Shown: in pieces, positions 37,495-44,553 of the stretch
How the letters are laid out: each line of letters starts with the position of its first letter
Numbering within the stretch: the stretch's first letter is position 1
Source of the DNA: Citromicrobium sp. JLT1363
Lineage (GTDB): Bacteria > Pseudomonadota > Alphaproteobacteria > Sphingomonadales > Sphingomonadaceae
Assembly: GCF_000186705.1 (NCBI RefSeq)
Contig: NZ_AEUE01000004.1
Location: 372,001-436,000 of the forward strand
Reading direction: 5' to 3'
DNA: 64,000 nt
Translations under genes and position numbers: made by a program
The notes under the pieces: model-generated
Database searches by the model: none
Seen by the model: only the letters and a program-made list of their open reading frames with translations
Told to the model about the DNA's origin: nothing

Positions 37495-37983
37495 TCAGGC
37501 TCCCTCGGCTGGACAGGTGGTATAGCCCCAAAAGCCAAACTCATCCTTGGCTCTTGGCGCTGCCACGATCATCTCCTGCATCTGCAGGCTCGCATCGCCT
37601 TCATCATCCAGCATGCGGGTTCTGATCCGAAGCTCACCGTTCGAATAGCTGCCGGGGCCATCGGCAGTGACGGGGATCAATTTGCCATTGATCTTGATTG
37701 CTCCGCCCCCGTCGCCGTCATAGACAAATGAGGGAAAGGCCACTTCGGTCAGGCGGAACTGGCAGGCCTGTCCTGCGCCCAGAGCAGCAAGATCCGCGTC
37801 ATTCATGGTCCCGGGAAGCATCAGGCCTGAGTCAACATTTGCCAGTGCACTGGCCGCATCCTCGATCGGCGCGGCAGTGGCAGGCGGGTCGAGCTGGGCT
37901 TCGCGGTCGTTGCCCGGAGCGGTGTTCGAATTGCAGGCGGCAAGCGGTAGCGCGATGAGCGCCGTGAAAGCTATCTTGTTCAT
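37495..37983 (-). CDS. Lipoprotein of unknown function
   Basis: 162 residues: signal peptide MNKIAFTALIALPLAAC with lipobox, a Pro/Ala linker, then a beta-rich domain (CQFRLTEVAFPSFVYDGDGGGAIKINGKLIPV...GYTTCPAEGA) with two Cys. No family recognised. ATG 37983 overlaps the DUF305 gene stop (TGA at 37980-37982). Last of four genes on the minus strand starting at 39663. Confidence 0.75.
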   Translation of the reverse strand: MNKIAFTALIALPLAACNSNTAPGNDREAQLDPPATAAPIEDAASALANVDSGLMLPGTMNDADLAALGAGQACQFRLTEVAFPSFVYDGDGGGAIKINGKLIPVTADGPGSYSNGELRIRTRMLDDEGDASLQMQEMIVAAPRAKDEFGFWGYTTCPAEGA

Positions 37984-38507
37984 GGCTGCATCTCCTCGGG
38001 CAGGCGTTCTTCGGTCCGAGGACCGTTCTGCTCGATATCGTCGATGAGATATTTCATCTCGGCGATTTCGCGGCGCTGGGCGACGATGATGGCCTGAGCG
38101 AGTTCGCGCACGCGAGGATCCTTCAGGCTCGCGCGTTCGCTGGTCATGATCGCGATCGAGTGGTGCGGGATCATCGCTGCCATATATTCGGTATCGTCGA
38201 CGGTGGTCTGGCTGCGCACCAGCCACAGCGCGAGGGCGAACACGAAGGCGCCGACGCCCAGAATAATGAAGTTCTTGGTCCGGTCCTTGTACATGCCCCA
38301 CATGAAGAGCAGCATGACAACCATCATCATCGCGCCCATGACAAACATCATCCAGAAGCGCGTTTCGCTCCAGAAAAGATCATCGACGGTAAAGGTGTTG
38401 GCATACATCAGGAAGAACATGATCACGGTCGAGGTCGACACCATGGCCATGAATCGCCAGTAGCTGCCGCCCCCTCCCTTGTCCGAGTGGGTCGTCTTTT
38501 CAGTCAT
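37980..38507 (-). CDS. DUF305 protein with three N-terminal membrane helices
   Basis: 175 residues. TM segments VSTSTVIMFFLMYANTF, MMFVMGAMMMVVMLLFMWGMY and FIILGVGAFVFALALWLV, then DUF305: EYMAAMIPHHSIAIMTSERASLKDPRVRELAQAIIVAQRREIAEM, with the MIPHHxxA motif. DUF305 proteins are common in copper-resistance loci and probably bind metal in the periplasm. GGAG precedes ATG 38507; overlaps the channel gene stop. Confidence 0.92.
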   Translation of the reverse strand: MTEKTTHSDKGGGGSYWRFMAMVSTSTVIMFFLMYANTFTVDDLFWSETRFWMMFVMGAMMMVVMLLFMWGMYKDRTKNFIILGVGAFVFALALWLVRSQTTVDDTEYMAAMIPHHSIAIMTSERASLKDPRVRELAQAIIVAQRREIAEMKYLIDDIEQNGPRTEERLPEEMQP

Positions 38508-38917
38508 GCTTTTTCTCCTTTGTGCATCATGGTCCAGAATAGCTGCGCCGAGCAGCTGATGAGAGCGAAGCCGGTGAGGGCCTCGACGCCGGCCAGGACT
38601 CTCAGGTGCTCGGTCGGATAAATGTCGCCCAGGCCCAGTGTGGTCACGTTGATGAGCGAGAAATAGAAGTAGTCCATCCAGTCCATGGAAGGCGCCTTGT
38701 CGAAACCTCCCAGGCCCCATTGCGCGCCCAGCCAGAAACCTGCGGCAAAAAGGATCGCCACGAGGAAATGCGACGCGAGCACGAGCAGCGAAACGGCAAG
38801 CTTTGCCTGCGTATCGCGGCGCCGGTCGAGAAGCCGGTGACCGACACCCAGAATGGCAAGGTGCGAAGCGACAGCCGAGAGGAACAGAAAGACGGAGAGA
38901 AGGAGCGCGGTGATCAT
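38504..38917 (-). CDS. Two-TM ion channel-like protein (K+ channel pore)
   Basis: 137 residues. Helices MITALLLSVFLFLSAVASHLAILGV and LLVLASHFLVAILFAAGFWLG, then a pore loop INVTTLGLGDIYPTEHLRVLAG and a last helix. TTLGLGD resembles the TVGYGD K+ filter with Tyr replaced by Leu, so ion selectivity is uncertain. ATG 38917 overlaps the upstream Grx-MauE stop, and the stop overlaps the DUF305 start. The frame upstream (to 39025) lies in the neighbouring gene. Confidence 0.82.
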   Translation of the reverse strand: MITALLLSVFLFLSAVASHLAILGVGHRLLDRRRDTQAKLAVSLLVLASHFLVAILFAAGFWLGAQWGLGGFDKAPSMDWMDYFYFSLINVTTLGLGDIYPTEHLRVLAGVEALTGFALISCSAQLFWTMMHKGEKA

Positions 38918-39663
38918 GCGAGAAGCTTCGCGCCCATCCACAGACCCATTCCGATCATGAACAGATTTTCGGTCAGCGAGACAAAGCCGAGCGGCACATT
39001 GCTGCTGCCGCCCACGCAGGCGCATTTAAGCTCGCGCTTGTCGATGTAGACAGCCTTGAAGACGCTGACAGCGCCGACTGTGCCGATGAACAATGCCAGC
39101 GGGGCCGAGAGCCAGGTCAGCGCGCCCGCGGTCATGAGAATGCCGGCAGCGGCTTCGCCGAACGGGTAGACGAAGCCATAGGGCACCCAGCGCCGTGCGA
39201 GCAGGTCGTAGTTGAGGAACATCGTCGAGAAACTGCGCACGTCCTGAAGCTTCTGAACGGCGAGCAGGGTCATCGACAGGCTCACGAACCATTCTGCGGC
39301 CCGGACAGTGAAGAGGTCGTCAAAAAACGCCCAGCTCAGCCCTAGCGCGAGCAGCAGCGCGACCGCGAAAATCGCAATGACCGGCTGATAGCTGGTTTCG
39401 CCTTCCTCAGGCTGCGAGCGGCTCTTGCCGAAGAATTCGCGGACATCGTCATAGCCGCCAATGCGCTTGCCTTCGATAAAGGTCTGCGGGGTGGTCTCGA
39501 CGTCGTACTTGTCCTTGAACGCATCGGTTTCCTCCCTGCTGGTCAGGTGATGATCGTCGACCTCGAAGCCTTGCCGCTTGACAAGATCGACCGTCTTGAT
39601 GCCATAGGGACAGACATGGTCCTCCATCACCATGCGGTAGACCGCCGCTGTTCGGGTCGTCAT
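38914..39663 (-). CDS. Glutaredoxin-like domain fused to MauE/DoxX-type membrane domain
   Basis: 249 residues. N-terminal glutaredoxin fold (VYRMVMEDHVCPYGIKTVDLVKRQGFEVDDHHLTSREETDAFK...TTPQTFIEGKRIGG), with a single Cys in HVCPYG, as in monothiol glutaredoxins. C-terminal half: four TM helices of MauE type (LTWLSAPLALFIGTVGAVSVFKAVYIDKRELKCACVGGSSNVPLGFVSLTENL), the CACVGG motif being typical. Probably moves thiol redox equivalents across the membrane. First gene of a four-gene overlapping operon with a dyad in its leader. Confidence 0.9.
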   Translation of the reverse strand: MTTRTAAVYRMVMEDHVCPYGIKTVDLVKRQGFEVDDHHLTSREETDAFKDKYDVETTPQTFIEGKRIGGYDDVREFFGKSRSQPEEGETSYQPVIAIFAVALLLALGLSWAFFDDLFTVRAAEWFVSLSMTLLAVQKLQDVRSFSTMFLNYDLLARRWVPYGFVYPFGEAAAGILMTAGALTWLSAPLALFIGTVGAVSVFKAVYIDKRELKCACVGGSSNVPLGFVSLTENLFMIGMGLWMGAKLLA

Positions 39664-39684
39664 GAATCGCTCCATCTGTTTTTC

Positions 39685-39704
39685 TTGACGTTTCGCTTCG
39701 TCAA
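39685..39704. promoter_or_regulatory. Inverted repeat upstream of the Grx-MauE operon
   Basis: TTGACG (39685-39690) and CGTCAA (39699-39704) around 8 nt, 22 bp before the ATG at 39663. TTGACG...CGTCAA resembles dyads bound by small repressors; a hairpin in the leader is an alternative. Confidence 0.4.
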
Positions 39705-39775
39705 CTCAGGTTTTCGGGAAACGGTTTCGAAAAAGCCCGGCGTAAAAGCGGCAAAGCTGGTTGAAGAAGGTGCCA

Positions 39776-41128
39776 TCAACTCTTCTCTCCTGACCGATCA
39801 TCTTTGTGAGAAGCGGGCGCTTCGGAATTGCGCGAGAGGTAGATCCATTCCCCCACGAACACCGCGACGATGCCGATCGCCGCATAGGCGACAACGGCAG
39901 GATCGCTGCGCAATTTGGCCGCGGTAAAGGCTGCGAGGACCACGCCATCTGCCGCGAGTGCTGTAAGAAGTATTGATGCTCGCGCGCCGACTTCCTTGCG
40001 CAGGTGACGCAGGACGCCCCAGTGCACCAGCATATCCATGACGAGGTAGAAGAAGGCGCCCAGCGAGGCGATCCGCGACAGATCGAACAGGACGGCAAGC
40101 GTCCCGGCAATGACCACCGTATAGACCAGCATGTGGCTGCGTATCCCGCCGCTCATGCCGAAATGGCTGTGCGGGATCATCTTCATGTCGGTCAGCATCG
40201 CAAGCATGCGCGACACGGCAAATACGCTCGCGATCACGCCCGAAGTCGTTGCGGCGATCGCGATCGCGACGGTGAAATAGAAGCCCAGTTCTCCCAGCGC
40301 CGGACGCGCCGCTGCTGCGAGCGAATAATCGCGCGCCTCGACGATCTCGGATATGCTCAGGCTCGAACCCACCGCCACTGCGACAAGCAGATAGATCACG
40401 ATACAGACCGCGATCGAGATCATGATCGTCCGGCCGACATTCTTGTGCGGGTCGACGATTTCGCCGCCGCTATTGGTAATCGTGGTGAAGCCCTTGAAGG
40501 CGAGGATCGAGAAAGCAACCGAGGCGAGCAGGGCTTCTGCATTGGTCAGCGAGACGGGCTGCGAAAATGCGCCTGATGAAAAACCGCTGGCCAAGATCGC
40601 GGCGACTGCGAACAGCGCGATGCCGCCGATCTTGATGGCGGACATGATAAGCGAGAAGCCGCTTACCGACCTGTTGCCCGCTGCATTGACGAGATAGGCG
40701 AAAATGATGACGGCAAGCGCTGCGAGAGAAACGAGCCACCCGCTGCTTTCGAGGCCGAACGGGCGCAGCGCGTAAGTGGCAAAGGTGCGGGCCACGAGGC
40801 TCTCGTTAATCACCATCGACAGCGCCATTAGGAGCGAGGCAGAGGCGGCGATCACGCCGGGTCCGTATGCTTTCTGCAAGATCATCGCGATGCCGCCCGA
40901 AGACGGCCATTTGTTCGACATCTTGATATAGCTGTACGCCGCCAGCGAGGTTACCAGCGCGCCAGCGATGAAGGATAAGGGGAAGAGCGGACCGGCAAGC
41001 TCGGCGATCTGCCCGGTCAGCGCGAATATGCCGGCACCGATCATGACGCCGGTTCCCATCGCCACGCCGCCCAGCAGGGTTATCGAGCCAGCTGTTTCGC
41101 TTTGATTCTCGTGCTCATGGTCTTGCAA
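39776..41128 (-). CDS. APC-family amino acid/polyamine permease
   Basis: 450 residues, 12 predicted TM helices. N-terminal APC signature SITLLGGVAMGTGVMIGAGIFALTGQIAELAGPLFPLSFI; FKGFTTITNSGGEIVDP is the TM6 region. Substrate not visible. Start TTG 41128 with GGGGAAAG five bases before; the first in-frame ATG would remove TM1. N-terminus has a small HEHEN patch. A promoter-like element matching the cnr set (41179-41205) lies upstream, tying it to the metal regulon. Confidence 0.87.
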   Translation of the reverse strand: MQDHEHENQSETAGSITLLGGVAMGTGVMIGAGIFALTGQIAELAGPLFPLSFIAGALVTSLAAYSYIKMSNKWPSSGGIAMILQKAYGPGVIAASASLLMALSMVINESLVARTFATYALRPFGLESSGWLVSLAALAVIIFAYLVNAAGNRSVSGFSLIMSAIKIGGIALFAVAAILASGFSSGAFSQPVSLTNAEALLASVAFSILAFKGFTTITNSGGEIVDPHKNVGRTIMISIAVCIVIYLLVAVAVGSSLSISEIVEARDYSLAAAARPALGELGFYFTVAIAIAATTSGVIASVFAVSRMLAMLTDMKMIPHSHFGMSGGIRSHMLVYTVVIAGTLAVLFDLSRIASLGAFFYLVMDMLVHWGVLRHLRKEVGARASILLTALAADGVVLAAFTAAKLRSDPAVVAYAAIGIVAVFVGEWIYLSRNSEAPASHKDDRSGEKS

Positions 41129-41178
41129 GACTTTCCCCTGTCGATGGTCTCCCGTTCAAGAAAGATCATGCCGGACAG

Positions 41179-41205
41179 TACGTTCGGTCGGGGCTCATCC
41201 CTCAA
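41179..41205 (-). promoter_or_regulatory. Putative ECF promoter for the APC permease (element 5 of 5)
   Basis: Minus strand: TTGAGGG (41205-41199), 14 bases, then AACGTA (41184-41179). Same spacing as four other elements in the window; the -10 has CGTA but AA in place of (C/T)G, so this is the weakest. The permease start is about 50 bp further. Confidence 0.55.
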
Positions 41206-41314
41206 TATTTTTGAGTATGTGGCGGGGCGAAGCCCCAACCGCATCATAAATTTGCAGGAACTGAGCCGATCGACAAAGCGCTCCGAACACGCGTGCTGTC
41301 CCACAGACCAGCGG

Positions 41315-42052
41315 TTAGATGCTCACTTTCCCGCGATGCTGGAGATAAGCCTGAGCTTCGCGCACATCGAGCTCACGCGTGCTATTGCCTGCTCGCAGCA
41401 TGAACCGGGCCACGCTCCCTTCGGAAAAATAGATCGGCTCCAAGCTCTTCTCCACAATAACTCGGCAAACGATCTTTTCCTCGAGTTTGTGGAACCTACA
41501 ATGGATCAGAGCACACGCGTGTCCTCCAAGACCCTCTTTTGCTGTGTCCATCAATAAACGTTCGAAGCCATCCTGGTTGGCGGGCTTAAGCGTTTGCATG
41601 TCCGCCTCGATGCCCGCGATGCTGCCATCATCTTCGACACCGATAAGGAGAGTGCCGCCCTCTTGGTTGAGGAACCCCGCCAGGGTTTTGACGATGACTT
41701 GCTGCAAGCTGCGGTTGACTTTCTCCTGACGCCTGTCCCAACGGAAGGAAGATTTGAATTCCAGCTGCTCGCTTTCGCCGCGAGCTATTAGTAATGGAAG
41801 TTCTTCATTGAGTTCGCGTTCCAGAAAGCGAACTCTGGACCGCTCGTGCACGAGCCGAACATGATACACTCCAAAACCCAGTCCGATCGCGCCGCCGATC
41901 GCGGCATATATCAAGCTCATTGCAAACATTTCGAACGCAAACGCGGAGAGAGTCCGGTCGATTATGAAGCTGAGTGCGCTGTCTTGGTCGGCAAAGGCCA
42001 AGGCACCAAACTCGTACCAAAAGACGAGCGTCGTGAGCGGGTGAAGAATCAC
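41315..42052 (-). CDS. Membrane protein with AlbA_2 (Schlafen-type) domain
   Basis: 245 residues from GTG 42052. Two hydrophobic segments precede ESEQLEFKSSFRWD...QEGGTLLIGVEDDGSIAGIE, the AlbA_2/AAA_4 signature (residues ~92-220), found in DNA-binding regulators and in defence or effector proteins. Membrane anchoring is unusual. The frame remains open and hydrophobic upstream of the GTG (RRSLLVHVAIGAVLGVV completes TM1), with AAGGAG at 42103-42108 but only CTG at 42091 as start there. The true start is therefore in doubt. Confidence 0.75.
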   Translation of the reverse strand: MILHPLTTLVFWYEFGALAFADQDSALSFIIDRTLSAFAFEMFAMSLIYAAIGGAIGLGFGVYHVRLVHERSRVRFLERELNEELPLLIARGESEQLEFKSSFRWDRRQEKVNRSLQQVIVKTLAGFLNQEGGTLLIGVEDDGSIAGIEADMQTLKPANQDGFERLLMDTAKEGLGGHACALIHCRFHKLEEKIVCRVIVEKSLEPIYFSEGSVARFMLRAGNSTRELDVREAQAYLQHRGKVSI

Positions 42053-42214
42053 TACACCCAGAACAGCGCCGATGGCGACGTGAACTAACAGGGATCGCCT
42101 CTCTCCTTGGGACGGAGTTCTGGGAATGGCTCTAGCTCCAGTAATAATATGCGATCGAAATGAGCCAGACGAGGCCTTGCCCCTCTTGGACCAAGTTACC
42201 GCGACAAGCTCTGT

Positions 42215-42490
42215 CTATCGACTGAAACGCTTCTGAAAATATCGGAAAAGCGGCACCGCGATTAAAGCAATATACCAACCATACAAAAAACTTCCAAGAG
42301 CGCCTGCCAGAAAGCCCGAGAGGGTCAGCCACTCGAAACCGGGAAGCAGCGGCGCCCACGCTTCGTGCATGTGCGCCTGTTCGGGCGCGAGCAGGCCGAA
42401 ACCGATGCAGATCAGGTAGCTGAAAAGCAGGAAGAGGCTGAGTGTCCAGCCCCATATGAAAATTGAGGTTTTGACCGAATAGTCCGACAT
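42215..42490 (-). CDS. DUF5676 small membrane protein
   Basis: 91 residues with two TM helices: SIFIWGWTLSLFLLFSYLICIGFGLL and WLTLSGFLAGALGSFLYGWYIALIAVPLFRYF. The pattern (ICxGFGLL...MHEAW..LLPGFEWL...GFLYGWYIALI..P) matches DUF5676, a family common in copper and efflux loci. GGAGG precedes the ATG. 43 bp after DUF411, so co-transcribed. Confidence 0.85.
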   Translation of the reverse strand: MSDYSVKTSIFIWGWTLSLFLLFSYLICIGFGLLAPEQAHMHEAWAPLLPGFEWLTLSGFLAGALGSFLYGWYIALIAVPLFRYFQKRFSR

Positions 42491-42533
42491 GATGGTCCTC
42501 CGTCAGAGTTGGCGCAAAAAGGGCTGCCCATAT

Positions 42534-43001
42534 TCACGGGTAGGATGCGAACACGCTCCGCCCGCCTGGGCCGAAGGCGATGACATCATAGGGCTGCACC
42601 TGGTCCCCGAGTTCCATCCCGGGCGAGCCAAGCGGCATTCCGGGCACGGCCAGGCCTGCCACTCCTTCGGGGCGTTCGCGTAATAGCTTCGCGACGGCAT
42701 CGGCCGGCACGTGGCCTTCGATGATATAGCCATCGACTTCCATCGTGTGGCACGACCACAGATCCTGCGGTACACCCCTGGCTGTCTTTAGTGCAGCCAT
42801 GTCGTCGGAGTCGACCGAGGCGACCTCCGCTTCGAGCCCGTGTTCTACGTGACCGGCCCAGTTAAGACAGCACCCGCACCCTGCGTCGCGGTACATCGTG
42901 TATGTCGCGGCCTGGGCCGCATTCGAGCAGGCTGCAAGGGCGAGGAGGAGCGAAGCCGCCAGCGAACGACTGAACGGTTTTGATGGATTGATGAAACTCA
43001 T
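42534..43001 (-). CDS. DUF411 metal-binding protein (CopG-like)
   Basis: 155 residues: signal peptide with lipobox-like LAAC, then TMYRDAGCGCCLNWAGHVE and SCHTMEVDGYIIEGHVPADAV, the DUF411 signature with CxCC and SCH. These small periplasmic proteins occur with copper resistance genes (CopG). An ECF-like promoter (43108-43134) reads into it, sharing a dyad with the cnrY promoter. Confidence 0.92.
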   Translation of the reverse strand: MSFINPSKPFSRSLAASLLLALAACSNAAQAATYTMYRDAGCGCCLNWAGHVEHGLEAEVASVDSDDMAALKTARGVPQDLWSCHTMEVDGYIIEGHVPADAVAKLLRERPEGVAGLAVPGMPLGSPGMELGDQVQPYDVIAFGPGGRSVFASYP

Positions 43002-43107
43002 TTACATTTGCCTTTCCTGAGGCCGCGCCGAGCAGAATGACTTTGCCAGAATGTGTCCGCGCAAATTCTGCGCCGGCAAACGACGCGTGCTTTTGACTCA
43101 ATGCCTT

Positions 43108-43134
43108 TACGCATCAATTGCTTCTTGCCCTCAA
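43108..43134 (-). promoter_or_regulatory. Putative ECF promoter for DUF411-DUF5676 (element 2 of 5)
   Basis: Minus strand: TTGAGGG (43134-43128), 14 bases, TGCGTA (43113-43108). It is back to back with the cnrY element: the two -35 boxes form the dyad CCCTCAA/TTGAGGG, 6 bp apart. Confidence 0.75.
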
Positions 43135-43140
43135 ATTATC

Positions 43141-43167
43141 TTGAGGGTTTGCGCGAAGTGTCGCGTA
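43141..43167 (+). promoter_or_regulatory. Putative ECF promoter for the cnrYXH-like operon (element 1 of 5)
   Basis: TTGAGGG (43141-43147), 14 bases, CGCGTA (43162-43167), about 30 bp before cnrY (43198). -10 ending in CGTA is ECF-like. Suggests autoregulation by the sigma gene in this operon. Confidence 0.75.
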
Positions 43168-43197
43168 TAGGAACCGTGCAACCGACAGGAGCAAGGG

Positions 43198-43494
43198 ATG
43201 CGTGATAATCAGACACTCGATGCGATGCTCGGCACGATGGCGTCGCAGGAGGCTGGCGACGTGCCGCCCGACTTCATGAACGGCGTCTGGCAGCGCGCAG
43301 GACAGCTTGGCGAAATTGCCGATCAGCGACGCAGAATGGCCTTGTTCGCCGGTCTGTTTGTCGTCGGCCTGGCGGCAGGCGCAGGGACCAGCGGATGGCC
43401 GTCCGAATATGGCGCTCCTACAGAAATTGTTGGCGAGAGCCTCGTTGGCGGAGAATCCCTGTCGCCCGCTGCTTTGCTTCATGTGGGGTCATAG
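43198..43494 (+). CDS. CnrY-like anti-sigma factor
   Basis: 98 residues, one TM helix (MALFAGLFVVGLAAGAGTSG, ~47-66). The N-terminal cytoplasmic part (LDAMLGTMASQEAGDVPPDFMNGVWQRAGQLGE) would clamp the sigma factor. Size, single TM and place as first of three match CnrY of Cupriavidus; sequence similarity alone is too low to prove it. AGGAG precedes ATG 43198. Three bases separate it from the sensor gene. Confidence 0.75.
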   Translation: MRDNQTLDAMLGTMASQEAGDVPPDFMNGVWQRAGQLGEIADQRRRMALFAGLFVVGLAAGAGTSGWPSEYGAPTEIVGESLVGGESLSPAALLHVGS

Positions 43495-43497
43495 GCG

Positions 43498-43932
43498 TTG
43501 AAGAAGTTTCACCTTGTCCTCGCGGTCCTGCTGGCGGCGCTCGCCGGATGCCTCGGAGCGCTTGCCGCCGATCGCTGGTCCAACAACGATGCCGAGGGTA
43601 GCCTGCACCAGTTCGTGCACGATGAACTCTCGCTCACGGCTGATCAGGAGCAGCGGCTCGACGCGCTCGAAGCGCGTTTCGCGGTAGAACAGGCAAGGCT
43701 CGAAGCCTCTGCGCGCGCAGCCAACGCCCAGCTCGCCCAGGCAATGGAAACCGAGCACGAATACGGGCCCGAAGTCAGTGCCGCGATCGACGAGGTGCAT
43801 GCGCGCATGGGCGATTTGCAAAAAGCGACCGTGCGCCACGTCTTCGACATGCGGGAAATTCTCGATCCCGATCAGCAGCTTCAGTTCGACCGGAAAGTGT
43901 CCGCGGCCCTCACGCGCGATCCGCGTGACTGA
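43498..43932 (+). CDS. cnrX: CnrX-like periplasmic metal sensor
   Basis: 144 residues: N-terminal TM anchor, then a four-helix domain of the heavy-metal-sensor/Spy-like type. Residues H37, H41, E58, H114 and M118 match CnrX ligands H42, H46, E63, H119 and M123 with a constant offset of five; the pattern is LHQFVH, EARF and RHVFDM. This is strong evidence for a metal-binding CnrX fold. Start TTG 43498 sits three bases after cnrY and ends six bases before the sigma gene. In CnrX, Ni or Co binding releases CnrH. Confidence 0.88.
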   Translation: MKKFHLVLAVLLAALAGCLGALAADRWSNNDAEGSLHQFVHDELSLTADQEQRLDALEARFAVEQARLEASARAANAQLAQAMETEHEYGPEVSAAIDEVHARMGDLQKATVRHVFDMREILDPDQQLQFDRKVSAALTRDPRD

Positions 43933-43938
43933 TCAGCC

Positions 43939-44505
43939 TTGGCAGTGGTGGATGACACTTCGAACGAAGCTCTGATCGGGCGGGCGATAGCCGGTGACAA
44001 GCGGGCGTTCACAGCTCTGGTCGAGCATGAGATCGCTAGGTTGATTGCGCTCGCCACGCGTATGCTGGGTTCACCCTCGCGGGCCCAAGATGTCGTCCAG
44101 GACAGTCTCGCTTCGGTCTGGCTGACACGGCATCGCCTCGATCCGAGCAAGCCCATCGGTCCTTATTTGACGACAATCGTTCTCAACCGGTGCCGCGACA
44201 GGCTCCGCCGGAGGAAAGTTGCGGGCTTCCTTAGTTTGCCGGACGGGCGGGAAGCCGACGCCGTTGCCGACGATGCCCCCAATCCCGAAAATGTTGCCGG
44301 AGCCCGCGAACAGCTGCGGCTGGTCCAGGCCGAAATCGGGCGCTTGCCGGTGCGGCTGCAAGAGGCGCTCGTGCTGGTCACTGTCGAGGGATACAGCCAG
44401 GCCGAGGCTGCCGAGCTGCTCGGCACCACGGAGAAAGCTGTCGAGACGCGCATCTATCGTGCGCGCAACCGGCTGAAGGAGCGGTTCGAAAACTTTGAGG
44501 GGTAG
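43939..44505 (+). CDS. cnrH: ECF sigma factor, CnrH-like
   Basis: 188 residues. Region 2 (ALATRMLGSPSRAQDVVQDSLASVW) and region 4 (LPVRLQEALVLVTVEGYSQAEAAELLGTTEKAVETRIYRARNRLKERF) are typical ECF-sigma. Third gene of Y-X-H order. Starts TTG 43939 or GTG 43945/43948 are possible and the ribosome site is weak, suggesting coupling to the sensor gene. The copA promoter -35 lies inside its last codons. It probably reads the TTGAGGG-N14-CGTA set. Confidence 0.9.
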   Translation: MAVVDDTSNEALIGRAIAGDKRAFTALVEHEIARLIALATRMLGSPSRAQDVVQDSLASVWLTRHRLDPSKPIGPYLTTIVLNRCRDRLRRRKVAGFLSLPDGREADAVADDAPNPENVAGAREQLRLVQAEIGRLPVRLQEALVLVTVEGYSQAEAAELLGTTEKAVETRIYRARNRLKERFENFEG

Positions 44506-44521
44506 CGCAGGTGGCCGCGTA
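44495..44521 (+). promoter_or_regulatory. Putative ECF promoter for copA-copB (element 3 of 5)
   Basis: TTGAGGG (44495-44501) overlaps the end of the sigma gene; 14 bases; CGCGTA (44516-44521). The copA ATG is 33 bp further. Spacing identical to the cnrY element. Confidence 0.75.
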
Positions 44522-44553
44522 AGTGACGGTATATGCCTTCTCAGGAGCCCCCT

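Noticed and set aside
41224-41236. GGGGC-GAA-GCCCC hairpin as a terminator between AlbA_2 and the APC permease
   Set aside because: Only five pairs and no T-run; it also lies close to the putative promoter at 41179-41205.
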